Positions 22,859-35,390 of a stretch of DNA of 64,000 bases are shown one piece after another. The stretch's first letter is position 1. Each line of letters begins with the position of its first letter. The translations under genes were made by a program, and so were the position numbers. The notes below the pieces were generated by a model. The model did not search any database, had not been told where the DNA came from, and worked only from the letters and a program-made list of their open reading frames with translations. Source of the stretch: Dryomyza anilis (Eukaryota; Arthropoda; Insecta; Diptera; Dryomyzidae). Location of the stretch: contig OX638132.1 of NCBI GenBank assembly GCA_951804985.1, forward strand, positions 106,114,526 to 106,178,525. Direction: 5' to 3'.

Positions 22859-25800
22859 CCTTGTGCTGTCCAAGCGGATCTACTATTGGCAGCCCAGTTG
22901 TCCTTGTTTCCCCCGGAAACTCGGGTTGCACTATTTTCTCATCTGATGTAATTGGAATCAATTCAATTTCTCGCAAATTGCCCAATACACGATACGATCG
23001 TCGCATGAAGCCGTTGTCCGGTTTCTCATATGTAGACCCAGTGGCATTTATCACAGTTGTTGCTGGTGTGAAATCATCTTCCAGCTGGGCGGCCATTTCG
23101 TCAAGCCCAGTTACTTTCGATTTATGTTCGGCATGGGTTTGCCTGATGGTATTCGTTCTTTGACGTTGGCTCTCTGCTGCCTCCAGTGCCTGGTCGATTG
23201 GTGCCGCACGTGCATGAATCGGAAACATGAATTTTACGTCGAGAAAACAGCAAAGTTCCTCGATGCCATCTAGTGCTTGCGCCAAGTTTTCCGAATTGTT
23301 TTTGGCCACGTGGTGACGCACGGTGGCCAAGTAGCGCTGTAACTTGTTGCGCGCCACATTTATCACCGTCTGGGCATTTTGTAACTCTAGGCGCATCAGT
23401 TCTGGACTCTGCTAAATAGAGATTAAAATACATATTGATTTAAAAAGCAACACAAAAATTACATTCTGCGCATATCCGTCCATGATAACGCGATCAGTTT
23501 CTGGAGCTGCTCGAATGCGTGCCATAGCTGCCGAATCCTCGGCATTTCTGGCCTGCATGAAGTTGATTTGCTGCTCGATGTGAGCGCCGCCGTCGCCACT
23601 GCCAAGCGAGGTGGAGCGTGCACGCTGATGACGCTGCAACAAAGCAGTGTCCAGATTGTGACCAACGACCTGTTTTTCCGATTGTTTACGTGCGGAATTT
23701 GTCAATTGTGCGGATTTGGTTTGCGCTGGCAACATTTCGGGTGGCAGCTTGGTGTGGAGTGCAGCAGGATTCATGGTGAAGTAGACAAACGCATTTGGCG
23801 GGCAATCAAATTTCTTCGGCATTAGCATGTGTAGAGAATGGCGCAGTATCAAATTGATGTCGAGATTTGGGGGGTATCGCATCAGCAATGTCAGACACGT
23901 AGTGTAATCATTGAGCAACACTGAGACAGAAGTGTATTTATTTAAAAATCATATTTTAAGTTACACTCAACTCAACATAGCGAAAAAAACATCTCATACA
24001 TCAATGCTATATAATTAGCTGGTAAACCATAAATATTTTTCTAGTTTATCATACTAAATTCTAAATGCTAAAAAAATAAATTGCTAAATAAAATAAGATT
24101 ATCTGCTAAAGTATTGGAATATTAGCACTCATTAGAATATGAAAATATGTGTTGAGAATTTAAAGCTAAATTGAGTTTTAGGTTTTTTGTAGAACTATTT
24201 TCAACTTTATTTTTTAATTTTAAGTAGTGCCTGAAAAGAGCTTAAAAAACGATTGAAATTTCCAAAAAACGTTAAGGAATAGGAAAAATAATGATTATGC
24301 AGTCAAAATAAACACCTTATATAGAATTGATGTATGGGATGTTAATGAGAAAAATCGCGTTGGATGGTAGTGTTATTATTAAAAACATACATTTTTCACG
24401 TATGCGAATCAACATGGCCACCAATATGTAGTTGGGCAGATCAAACCGATCGCTGTCCGCGAAGATTGCGTCCCACAGCACAAGCAGATCGAGCAAAGGA
24501 AATTCTCGGCCAAAAAGCAGACGTAGCCAACGTCTTAAATAAAGAAGCCAAAGATGGATAAATCTATATATATGGTTAATGCTACTCACATGCCGAAAAT
24601 GTGCAATGGTATATCCAACTTCATCAGATGGTTGTGCAGATGCTGATCCTCTTTGGCAAGAATCTTGTCGCGTATTGAATTCAGCTGACCAATCACTTCA
24701 ACCTCCGAAACAGCATTCGAATGTGGAGACTGTTTTTTTATGGTATTTTTTAAAAGAATATATAAAATAGTAAAATAGTTCATACTTCCGATGGCAGAGC
24801 AAAATATCCATCGCCCAGGTTTGATATACGATAATACGACTCAATCGAAGACATCAAACGCGAAAAAATAGAGCTGTTTGAATGGAGAAGTGACGACTTG
24901 AATTATGTTTCGCCTAAAACGTGCGCATACTTACTAGGAATCTGCCTCTAAATAGTCTGGATTCAAGGCACTCAGCAGTGTTTCCCTTTAAATTGAAATA
25001 TTAAAACAATTGTAAATGTTATTCAACGCATAACTACACCATTTACAATTGTAAGCTAAAAAAAAGATCCATTGCAAGTGAAAAGTAATTGTAGTACAGA
25101 AATTGTAATACAGAAATTTCATTTCTAATTCCAAATATAAAATTCTTAAAATCAATTGACATTTTCTGAATTCCAAATGGAGAGTTCTGAATATTTCAGA
25201 AAAAATTTTCTGAATGTGTATTTAGGGTGTGTGCGAATTCGACTAAATTACTGACTAAACTAAATTGAAGGGCTTTTCATTCGATCGCCATTCGGTAACC
25301 GGTAATTGTTAAAGTCCATAATCAATCGATTATCAATTGTCTGTTTGCTGTCATCCAATTTAGTCTGCTTAAAAATTTGCTAAATTGAAAAGTCGAACAC
25401 TGCATTACCGACAAAATTTAGTTTAGTCAGCAATTTAGTCGAATTCGCACACACCCTTAATTTTAGATGGAATTTCTGAATTACAATTGATGTGTTTTGA
25501 ATTTTAAATGGAATTTTAAAATTATAATTGATGTAGTTTGAATTTCATATCGAATCAAAAGGAATTTCGGTGTTTCAATTGATCTTTTCTGAATTACATT
25601 TGTAAATGAGGTACATCTCTTACTCAATTTCTGATTTTGAGATCTCCTTGAAATGCAGTAGCGATTGATGGTCACTATACATAACGAATAGAATGGGCGC
25701 CAGTATTTCATGCATTCCCTGACGATAGCACATGTATGGATGTTCGCGTGCATAGTAAAACAGAATGTTTGTCTGCAACTAACACGTTTTAGAGAAAATA

Positions 25801-27177
25801 AAACTGTTGATATTTGTACGTACCATGGATGCTTGTATGATTGGCTTTCTAAAGAAATCTACGCCCGGGAACGTGCGTATTACATCCTGCTTAATGACGG
25901 CAAATAATTCCTGATCGCTGAAGTACTGATTCCAAATACTCTGCAAAATCGTATGGAAATGATAAATTGCATACAAATTATATAAGAAAAGAACACTTGA
26001 ATTGGGAGTTAACCTGTTTCGACTGTGACAAGGGATCATCGTCGGACGCATCCACTTCATGTGGGTTCTTTGCGAATTCTAATTTAAGATTTTCGTATCT
26101 AGAGGAATAATATATGCTTTATTGAAAGTTATAGATATTATATATGAATTATTTTAATGAGACAGATTTTGAATAAAACAGTAATCAAATATTCGAAAAT
26201 TATTCATTTCGAATTACAGATAAACAAATATAATGTCAAAGTGAAAAATAAACTATATAATAAAAATAAATAATTACTGAATTTGAGATTAACTGAAGAC
26301 ACAAAAATAATAGCCCTATTATGGCATTGTGAGTGCTCACAATTCTGATGAAATTCTAAAATTCGTATTCGAGCAAAAATTAGAAAAAAAACTCACAACA
26401 AATACCCCACCCTGTGGGAAGGGATTTTCACAGCAAATTTGATGTTTTTGATTTGAACTGCAGTGTTTTATTGGAACTAATTATACACAAATGTATACAA
26501 ACAGTATTAAAATGTACTAAAGATTGCAGTTTTTGAGGGCATATAAATTTAAAAAATGCTTTTAAGCAGTGATTATCACGATTTAAACTCACACACAAGT
26601 TTTTGGGAAGTTTTTGACGTACAATTCTGTTGTGAGAATTTCAGATGCTCGTCAGAATAGCGCTATAAAACGATACATTTTTCGACAAATTTAGTGATTG
26701 GTGATTGAGATACTTAGAGAATTGATTTATATTACATACCTTTTGCGCTGTTGTGTGCGCTGATTGTACCAGGTGCGGTAATCGGCATTCAGAACACGCA
26801 GTAGAATTGCCCAGTGAACACTGCGAAATTTTGACACCTTCAGATCACCATTAAAGGCCACATCACGTATGTTCTCGAAGTGATTGTCCAAGTCCTCCAG
26901 CAGCTTGGTCCACTCCTGACTGTGAAGTGGAGTAGGTAACTGGTTAAGCAAAAAACTTTACGCGGTAGACTGGGGGTGTGTCGAAACAAACCTGTAGCGC
27001 TCCACCGAAGTCATCGCATTGCCCGTCTGCACTGACTGCGGTTTTCCTTGCTCTACCCTGATGTTGGTGTCGATCTTCCCATTAATGGCTGGCAGATATA
27101 ATTTGATAGCTTCGATGCCACGCACGGTCATAATATAAATTAGAAGGCGTGGATCGACTAGCGCTGCATATTTCGCA
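22854..27177 (-). CDS. TBC1D5: TBC1D5, TBC-domain Rab GTPase-activating protein (5' end unresolved)
   Basis: Eleven exons join in frame to about 717 residues: 27177-26992, 26919-26740, 26098-26014, 25940-25824, 25772-25624, 24985-24935, 24873-24786, 24729-24590, 24533-24391, 23920-23463 and 23411-22854. The order matches animal TBC1D5: EWTKLLEDL with FRSVHWAILLRVL, DPLSQSKQSIWNQYF, IKQDVIRTFPGVDFF (arginine finger), YRQGMHEILAP (glutamine finger), NPDYLEADSYSIFSRLM, and FGIRWLRLLFGREFPLLDLL. The family stimulates GTP hydrolysis on Rab7-type GTPases and works with retromer in endosome and autophagy traffic. The long C-terminal tail is poorly conserved. The first exon found begins mid-codon, so an upstream exon is probably missing from this model. 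A Met at 27131 is an alternative start. Confidence 0.9.
25225..25456. mobile_element. PIF/Harbinger-like MITE in a TBC1D5 intron, copy 1
   Basis: Terminal repeats of about 40 bases start GGGTGTGTGCGAATTCGAC and end with the inverse, flanked by TTA on both sides (25222-25224 and 25457-25459). 232 bp, noncoding. Confidence 0.8.
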
Positions 27178-27667
27178 CTGGTTATTTAAAAAGATAACAT
27201 ATTCAGTTGAGTTCTAGCTTCAATAGTTATTTTTCTCTATATCTCCAGGAAATTGGTTCAGGAAAAAATATTTTATTTTCGATTATGTTTTAACTATGAT
27301 TTGATTGTTTTTTCTTGCTTCTTCTTTTTCTAAATGCAATTTTTCATTTTAGCTTCGAATTTGCGTATTTGCTACTTGCTGCTTGCTGTTTGCTATCAGC
27401 TGTTTTAGCTAGAACATGGTTGCCAAGTAAAAGAAAAAATGTAAATATGGGAGACATTTTGTCAAGTGTACCGGTCTAACATTTTTTTTTACTTCCGATT
27501 TTAATGATATCTTGGTGAACTTTACTTTTAACTCTTACGAATACACCTATTTTAAGAAGGAAATCTGCATTTTTTGAACATTTTATATATTTTTTGAACA
27601 TTTTAAAAATATGAGTTTTGAGAAAAATCATCCTAAAATCTACATCATATCATGACCTTTAACTTAT

Positions 27668-27738
<71 letters not shown>
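27668..27738. repeat. (TA)n microsatellite
   Basis: About 35 uninterrupted TA units upstream of TBC1D5. Confidence 0.97.
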
Positions 27739-27742
<4 letters not shown>

Positions 27743-27994
27743 CATTGAACCACTATTTGATCAACAATTTCCATTATCAACTCGGTAGATCCATCAAGGT
27801 ATCATCAAAAACTGTCTCGTTTTTAATCATTAATTTTGTGTCTTAGAGTCCTTGCGAAAAAATAAGTCACCAACAATAGCAAAATTAAGTTGTCTCACAA
27901 TAATTTTACAGAATTGATAATTTTCCGCATAAAATCCGTATTTCGATGCAATCAGTTTACAAATTAACCACGTTTTCATCAATTTGTAAATTAA

Positions 27995-28330
27995 TACACA
28001 CAGACATTTTTTTCTTGGCATGAGGTTAATCGAACCAAGGTTTCATCTTAGCAACCGAAATACATTTGTTGAACATACCCTATTTTCCTATAACCGAAAT
28101 AAATGTTAGTTCGTCCAACTGGTTGCTTAGGTTCCTGTAACCTCATGATTACATTTTTCATTCTGTCAAAATTGACATTGTGCATTTGTTACGGCAATTG
28201 AGTACGTTGTTGTATCAACAAAATAAATGTCAAACGGCAGCATCATGTCCATCAGCAGTTCGGTTGCCTGATTCTTGCTAATTCTAATAGATACATACAG
28301 AAATAAAGAAACGTCAAAAATTTTCACAAG
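27995..28330 (+). mobile_element. ACACACAGA-end repeat with AACCGAAATACATTTGTT core, copy 1
   Basis: It starts ACACACAGACATTTTTTT and shares GGTTAATCGAACCAA, CCTCATGATTACATTTTTC and GTTGTATCAACAAAATAAAT with the next copy. Confidence 0.65.
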
Positions 28331-28429
28331 TCGAAATAAATATTATAAATATTTAAAAATAATAAATTAATTCAAATTGGTCTTTAGCTACTAAAATATA
28401 AAATAAATAAAATAGGGAGCAGGAATTAG

Positions 28430-28910
28430 TACACACAGAAAAATGCTCTTTTGGCATGACGTTAATTGAACCAACGTTTGAGTGTTGCAACCGAAATACA
28501 TTTGTTGTAAACTCATGTCATTAAAATGAACGTACAATTTTTTACTCTAACTGAAATGTTAGTCCGCACAACTGCACGTAAGGTTGTCGTAACCTCATGA
28601 TTGCATTTTTCTTTCTGCCAAAATTTGACGTTTATGCATTTGTTACGGCAACTAAGTACGTTATTGTATCAACAAAATAAATCACAAACGGGAACCTCAT
28701 GTCTATCAGGAGTTCGGTTGTCTGTTTCTTGCCAGCAATTATGGATACATGCAGAAATAAATGAACGTCAAAATTTTTCACAAGTCGCAAACAATTGGAA
28801 ATTCATTAATTAAGTATATAATTAAGTATATATATGAATATTAATAAAATAATGAATTAATTCAATACAAATTGTTGTTTAGCTAGTGAAATATTATATA
28901 AATAGAAAAA
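28430..28910 (+). mobile_element. ACACACAGA-end repeat, copy 2
   Basis: It starts ACACACAGAAAAATGCTC and matches the 27995 copy and the inverted copy at 48300-48800 over several hundred bases. Confidence 0.7.
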
Positions 28911-29315
28911 TATGTGGCATTAGATAGAAATGGTTTTGTATTTTGTTTAATTATGGTGAAATAATATATTAAATGTGTCCTATCATACTGTTAAAAATAC
29001 ATAAAATACATTTAAAAATTATTGCAAATTTTACTTTTGAAAAAAAATATTTTATTTTTCAATAAAATAAAAATTAGTAAAAATTTATAAAATTAATTTT
29101 TAAAATATGATGCAATCAAAATACCATCTTGAAATTTGGTACGAACATTTGTATTGAATCAACCAAATTACACGATTTTTTTCAGAATTTTTAAAAGGGT
29201 CCTTTTCAAGGACATCCATTTTGAAATGCAAGGATAATTGCCACCGGCCACATGTTAAAGATTAGAATTTACAACTTTCTTAAAGTTTGTTTTATTATCT
29301 TTAAAACGAGCTGTC

Positions 29316-29460
29316 AACGAAGCTTTTCTACTTTAAGAGATATTGAAATATAAACAACCATACAAAAATGATTTTTGGCCAACGAAGTTTCTGGCTTTTC
29401 TACTTTAAGAGATGTTGAAATATAAACAACCATACAAAAGTGATTTTTGGCCAATTTTTT
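29316..29460. repeat. Tandem duplication of about 75 bp
   Basis: Two adjacent copies contain CTTTTCTACTTTAAGAGAT, AAATATAAACAACCATACAA and GATTTTTGGCCAA. Confidence 0.85.
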
Positions 29461-29639
29461 GTAACTTTGAAGCATTGTATCTCTGGAAGTAAAGGACGAA
29501 AAAAATTGGTCAATGCATATCTCAATAAGTTTTATCAGCTGCCCAAATTTCATTGAAATCCAAGAAGGTGAGTTCCAACCGCCGGTCGATTTGGTGTGGA
29601 ATGGCCCATATAAAACGAAAATCCTTAAAATAAAATTTC

Positions 29640-29830
29640 TATTGCAGGTTGCTGACTTGGTGGTTTAAACAACCTCATGCTTGCTGACTGGAAGGTTAAT
29701 ACAACCTCCTAGGGAGCTAGTTGCCGCAACCAAATAATTCGGTAGGGAATTTAGTTGGTTGCCGCTATATACTATATACGCTAGGGATTTTAGTTGGTTG
29801 CCGCTATATACTATATACGCTATAGATATA
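29640..29830. repeat. Fragment of the ACACACAGA-end family plus a 39-bp tandem duplication
   Basis: TTAGTTGGTTGCCGCTATAT occurs twice in tandem (about 29751 and 29790). The preceding AACCAAATAATTCGGTAGGG matches 37590. Confidence 0.6.
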
Positions 29831-29889
29831 CTTTTTGAAATTGTGTGAGTAACATATTTGGGCATCTATAATACATATAGAATATTTTA

Positions 29890-30412
29890 CATATGTTCAT
29901 ATGTTTTATATATTTACGACCAATGGGCGTGGCATCCCCCATAGAAGGTACATTTTCCAGATGGTGTATTTCAACAGTTATTATAGTCATCTTAAGATAT
30001 TTCACACCTGGGTATACCAACCATCCCAAATTCTTTAAACTCACCACACCGAAATTCACCACACTAAAACTCACCACTCTAAAATTCACCACACTCAAAC
30101 TCACCACACTAAAACACACCACACTAAAAATCATCACTCTAAAATTCACCACAACGAAACTCACCACACTAAAATTCACCACTCTAAAATTCACCACACT
30201 AAAACTCACCACACTTAAACACTAAAACTTCTACTGGGGAAAACTCTACGGGGGACAATTCTACGGGAAAGTATTCTAGGGGAAAGCGATCTATGGGGAA
30301 AAATTTTACGGGGAAGATATGAATAATAAGTTTGTTTTTTATATTAATAAAATCACTCCATATCATTGCATTCACCAAATCGGAGCACGAGTCGTGCACG
30401 GGTCCAGCTAGT
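29890..30412 (+). mobile_element. Helitron-like element, 5' truncated, with 15-bp minisatellite
   Basis: It contains GGGCGTGGCATCCCCCATA as in the 62.66 kb element. About 13 units of a 15-bp repeat (CACCACACTAAAATT) at about 30037-30225 are followed by about six units of a second 15-bp repeat (TCTACGGGGAAAAAT type) to about 30320. It ends with a GCACGAGTCGTGC hairpin, ten bases, then CTAGT (30408-30412), matching the Helitron 3' rule (hairpin plus CTRRT). No Rep/helicase gene is present. Confidence 0.75.
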
Positions 30413-30429
30413 GTTTTATAAATAAGTTA

Positions 30430-30620
30430 TTTAAAATAAAATTTAAAGTTGAGGATTAGAAAACATCATGCTCCGATTTGGAGGTTGTCACAAACTCATA
30501 ATCACCAACTTGGTGAACACAACCTATTGCTCACCGACTTGGAATTTATAACATGATCGCAGACTAGGAGGTCGCCACAACCGAATTAAATGGTGGTTGC
30601 AACTACTTTATCAGTAAAGT
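30430..30620. repeat. ACACACAGA-family fragment
   Basis: GAGGTCGCCACAACCGAATTAA and TGGTTGCAACTACTTTATCA blocks match 37530-37565. Ends are not visible. Confidence 0.5.
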
Positions 30621-30624
30621 AATT

Positions 30625-32040
30625 TATTTTTACAATTCTTACTAACCTTATCACACCAACTATCACAATTTCCCTACTTCAAAATATCGCATGTGACATA
30701 TTTACCTTCCGTACTGGTTTAAGATTAGTTTCGATTTAGCTTTTTTAGCTTTGCATTTAGTTTTGTATTTTTGATTAAACGATGAAAAATTTTGATTGGT
30801 TTTTATTTGTTTCGATTTTGGTTTTGATTATGTTTTCGGCATTATTTTTTAATGAAACTTTTTCTATATATCGTTAGTTTCTTTTTTGATTTTCATAAAA
30901 CCGCAAAGGATTCAGTTTTAAAATGAATCAATGTTATCGGTTTTTTGAAATGAGATGTACAAAATTTTTTTAGTTTAAAAAAAAATTCTGTCACATGTTC
31001 TGTATTCATTGATGGCCGGCCATTGTCGGTTGCTAAAGGTTAAGCTCTTTTGAATAATTTAATCTTTCAATAACTTGGCAATGACACAGTAGATAAATTT
31101 ATTTTTGTCAATAATTTTTTTCATAAGTATGTCTAATCGGAAACAGTTTTATTGTGTGTTACTTTGATAGAAAGAAAGCAGACGAATAATAATAAGATTT
31201 AAATAATGTTCTTATAATGCATATTTTATAATTTTTCTATCCTACAAGTTGGTCAATAGGATACTTATTGATTTAATAATATTAAAATGTTTCCTTTCAT
31301 TATAAACTCAAAAATAACACCATCCGACACTATTTTGCACATATGAAAAAATCGACCATTACGTGAATCTATGGATCATTTTAAGAGTTTGTGAGTACCC
31401 ACTTTTTTTTTTTAGATCAATTGGTTCACGGTTTTCATTTGCATTTGAATTGCAAATGCATATCATATTTTAATAATGAAATTTTATTTTTTTGCGGAAA
31501 CATATTTTGTAGCTGAGATCACTCTGAGTATAAAAATGGTTTTCCAATATCAAATTCATTTAAAGGTGGCAATAATCATTTGAAATGGTACTATGTGATA
31601 TATCAAGAAATAATTAAAATTTCTTAAATGCAAACAAATTGATATCAGATAACCCTTTTTCATATTTATGTCAGCTATGAAGCACATCCAACTTTTTTCA
31701 AATGTTCGACCAAAATTTGATATGCACTCGTTTTTCAAATGCAAATAAAATTCTTTAACGAATTTGAGATTGAAAATAGTTTTTTTCTTCTGTAAAATTC
31801 AGTATCACCGACGATATATATGTATGTGTGTAAATTTGATGACTGAATCATATTGAACATTAAAAACATTATATTTAACATTAAAAACATTAAATAGCAA
31901 TTCAATGTATGAAATCATCCATATGATTTTTTCTGTGAATGGTCAGAAGGTTTTAGAACCGATTAAATAAATAAAAAAATTTATATGCTGACCTTCGAGC
32001 ACATACATTTTATTATTTTAACCATCATAATTCAATATCT
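30625..32040. other. AT-rich spacer, nothing recognised
   Basis: T-rich and low-complexity stretches, with no coding or RNA signature. Confidence 0.45.
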
Positions 32041-32159
32041 AAATAAAATGAACCAACACTGAAAAATTTAGAGTGGAACGTTTACTATTTTGAATATATT
32101 TAAATGCAATTTTTAAAGCATCTACTAGAGTTCGTAAAATATCCCTCAAAAATATTTAT

Positions 32160-32405
32160 CAATTATATTCCTCGGAATAAAAAACATCATTGCTGATGAA
32201 AAAAAAATATATATCCATCATATTTTTATCATTGATGAGAATATATCGCTCAATGATCGAAATTAATTTTCATCTCTAAAGTACTCATCATTGATGATGA
32301 AAATAATTAATATCTTCAATTTATCTCATCATCGAAAGATGTGAAAAATCAGACCGTCGCGAATTCTCATCATTTGATGATGAAAAAAGTTGAGCGATTG
32401 GACAC
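32160..32405. repeat. Cluster of TCATCATTGATGA-type palindromes
   Basis: At least six TCATCA/TGATGA motifs, several as direct palindromes (CATCATTGATGATG at about 32286), within 240 bases. Origin unknown. Confidence 0.55.
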
Positions 32406-32415
32406 ATCCGATTGT

Positions 32416-33280
32416 TACACTGAAAAAATTATAGGTTGTTAAAACAAATACTTTTCACTGTTGAAATATTGTTATATGAAAATTTTTGCCACGACAATAA
32501 TTATCTTCAATCGAGAAAGTATTCTTCCCTCAAATATATTTTTCAATTTTGAAACAAAAGTGTCACTTTTCAAGCAACAATGACATCACTGTTGAATTCA
32601 TTTTAATAAGAATTTTTTACTGCTTATAAAACATCTATCATCTTTAAAAGAGTCTATGAATTATATTACAAGCAGTCGTTTGAATGTTACTTTTTCAACA
32701 GTTTTGCACTGTTGGGGATACGATTTACTTTTGCGTGAACAGCGTGTCAATTTCACTTTTCACGCAAAAGTAAATCCTTGCCCTAATAGTGCGAAACTGT
32801 TGAAAAACAGTAACATTCAAAACTATGCTTGTTATATAATTCATAGACTCTTTTTCATATGATATATGTTTTATAAGCATTTATAATAAGTGATAGTAAT
32901 GTTGATAGATCTAGGTTGGTTTTACGCAGGTAGTCCTCTAGACTACCGAGAAGTGAACAGAGATAATAAGAAGAATAAGAATGAGTGAGTAAAATATAAA
33001 TTTAATATAATAATTAAAAAAAAATAAAGTTAAAATAAAAAAAATATAATAAAATTACATACAATTAAAAAAAAACACTTTTTTTTATTTTAAAAATTTC
33101 ACACAAAAGAAAAAAATCAAGAGTTTCCACTGTTGAATCAACAGTAAATACATTTAATATATCAACAGCGTAAACATTCTTAAAACAAATATGTGGAGTT
33201 GTTGGGTACGAAATGACCAATAAAAGTTGTTGTTATGAGGTACAAAATTGTTCCTATAACGATTTATTTTTTTCAGTGTA
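32416..33280. mobile_element. TACACTGAAAAAA-end element with internal long hairpin
   Basis: The ends TACACTGAAAAAATTATAGG and the inverse (…TTTTTTTCAGTGTA) define an 865-bp element. It holds a long palindrome at 32645-32856 and is otherwise AT-rich. Confidence 0.7.
32645..32856. repeat. Long palindrome with arms of about 95 bases
   Basis: The left arm runs from AAAAGAGTCTATGAATTATA through GTTTGAATGTTACTTTTTC and TTTACTTTTGCGTGAA. The right arm is its near-perfect reverse complement, ending TAATTCATAGACTCTTTTT. The loop is about 16 bases. Confidence 0.88.
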
Positions 33281-33892
33281 CTGGATGATATGATAAAGAA
33301 AGATTTCGATATGTTAATTTAAAGATGGGGTGCACATACATGGATAGAAAAGATTTGTTTGAATATGTTTGAATATAATTAAAAAGTAATTCCATACATG
33401 TATTAGGAATGAAGTGTAATTAAATTATAATTGAAATAGAATTTATTTTTGCTCACTTGTAAACATTATTATATTGTCCTGCAGAATCTGTCAAATTTAC
33501 CATAAAAATGTTACAATACCAACATAAAATTTTAATTGCATTTGAATCAGAGACGGGAATTTGTAATTGAGAATTGATTTTGAATTGAATTGAGCAAAAC
33601 AAATTCTATTTCAAAAATAAAAAATTAGAATTGTAGCAAAGTAATTCACTTCAAAAAAATATAAATAAATTTGAAATTTTATTTCAATTCAAATTTGTTT
33701 TGAAATAAATTGAGCAAAGTATTTCAAATTAAAAAAATGAATTATAAATACTCAATTCAACTTATTGCTTAGAAATACTCAATGCCATCATAAAATTTAT
33801 GAATTGAATTGATTTGAATTAATTTGAATTTTATTAGAGCGCCCTGCAGTAAAAGTTCAAGTGGTGATAATTTCCATGTGAAATTCGCACTC

Positions 33893-34232
33893 CAATGCAT
33901 CATTGGACATTTTTTTGAACAAATAGGTTCCATTGGAATTTGGCCAGAACACACTTGCGTCATTGGACACTTTTTTTGGACAAATTGGTTCCATTGTGAT
34001 TTGGCCAGAACGCAAGAGAGTTCTGTCCAAATCCCAATGGAACCAATTTGTGTAAAAAAATGTCCAATGACGCAGTTAGGTTCTGGCCAAATCCCAATGG
34101 AACCAATTTGTCCAAAAAAATAATCAATGACACAGTTGGGTTCTGGCCAAATCCCAATGGAACCAACTTGTCCAAAAAAATGTGTACAAAAAATGTCCAA
34201 TGATGCAGAGGGTTTTGTCCAAATCCAAAACA
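33893..34232. repeat. Fold-back array of units of about 60 bp
   Basis: Units built on CATTGGACA...GGTTCCATTGG...TTTGGCCAGAAC run forward twice (33898 and 33958). They then run inverted four times (about 34018, 34078, 34138 and a diverged unit at 34200). The switch point is at 34008-34022. Confidence 0.85.
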
Positions 34233-34746
34233 TTTTTCCAAAATATGTCTTAAGGACGGACCTTGATGCGTATCTGGTCCCACATGAAGGGATTCACCCA
34301 AAAAAATAATCTGTAGCTGAATGGTGCAGATTCAACAAAAAAAACGTCGAATAATCCACCTATATTCGAATCTATGGCTGGCCCCCAGGTGCAACAGATT
34401 TACCGAAAAATATCCCATGATGCATCTGGATGCCATTCTGTGCCATTGAAATACATTCAAGCCAAAATGTGGTGCGTGCCACATCAATATCAATGCTTTT
34501 GTATTTTAAATACGCCTGAGGGCATTGATCAATTCCAATTCATATTGGTTGAATTGAAATTGATCAATGCCAATTTATAAAATTTGAATTGAATTGAATA
34601 AAAGTATTTCACTTCAAATTTAATTGAATTGGAATTTGTTTACTCAATTCAAAGTGTTCGCGTCGATAATAATTTTGTTATTTGTAAATTAAATAAATAT
34701 ATAAATTGCATTACAAAAAGTACAAATACTAAAAGAGTATAATATA

Positions 34747-35067
34747 GTGCAGTATATAACTAATGTGAAAAAAAACACAAATAAAAATCTGTGTTACGAT
34801 TTTCAAACAGAATTTGGCATGTTTTTTTACAAAAGCCTCCGTGAATTCCTTGCCTACGCTATGTGCTGTACTGAGATCAACTGTAACTGTACCGAGCCTG
34901 GATCGCCTGGTTTAGCGTCTGCTGGTGCAATTGTGCATTCATTGACGCTGTCACTTGTACTTGCAGTTTTAAACGAATTATTTATTTATGCATTTAAAAA
35001 TTTGTATATGAATTCAATTATTATAAATTCCCACTGTGCATGTTTAAAGATTTTTAATAAAAATTAA
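34747..35067 (+). CDS. Unknown small ORF inside element E, copy 1
   Basis: A 106-residue frame of unknown function. The middle part (FYKSLREFLAYAMCCTEINC, then NCTEPGSPGLASAGA) is less AT-rich than the flanks and is followed by a hydrophobic segment (LTLSLVLAVLNELFIYAF). The counterpart on the minus strand at 38278-38610 keeps the frame with scattered residue changes. It may be a transposon-borne peptide or chance survival of a recent repeat. No family was recognised. Confidence 0.25.
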   Translation: MQYITNVKKNTNKNLCYDFQTEFGMFFYKSLREFLAYAMCCTEINCNCTEPGSPGLASAGAIVHSLTLSLVLAVLNELFIYAFKNLYMNSIIINSHCACLKIFNKN

Positions 35068-35390
35068 TAAACAAACAACATTTTATTTTATTTTCAGGAT
35101 TTGTTTCCAAAAATATTTAAATATGTTTCTATGCAAACATACTACTTTTTGAACTGAAATGTTTCACTGGAAACATATTTATATTCAGGGCGTTCAAAGG
35201 GGCAACATTAAAATGTTTCCGTGATATTATAATGTAAGTCAGAGCTCATTACAACACTGTTCAAGTCTCAATACAACCTGTTTACAAATGATTTATCAGT
35301 CAATTATATATTATGTTTACATAAAATTCCAAACATACATGTTAATGCCTGCAAAATTATGTTTGGGAGAGCCCTTTTTTCAACGTGTAG

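Larger units (their letters stand above)
33335..35390 (+). mobile_element. Element E, copy 1, with conserved ORF of about 106 codons
   Basis: The outer sections (33335-33560 and 34650-35390) are about 95% alike to an inverted copy at 37841-39286. The right terminus ends CGTGTAG, inverse to TACACG at 37841. A 1.1-kb middle section unique to this copy contains AATTGAATT-rich DNA and the fold-back array at 33893-34232. An ORF at 34747-35067 (starts MQYITNVKK, contains REFLAYAMCC, ends IFNKN) is kept open in both copies. Confidence 0.7.

Noticed and set aside
27652..27846. Ile/Tyr repeat frame
   Set aside because: Translation of the (TA)n microsatellite.
30037..30225. Regularly spaced direct repeats that might suggest a CRISPR array
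   Set aside because: Eukaryotic Helitron minisatellite with contiguous 15-bp units and no spacers.
33769..34301. Overlapping open frames of 99-154 codons on both strands
   Set aside because: Produced by the fold-back array of near-60-bp units, which keeps several frames open by repetition.
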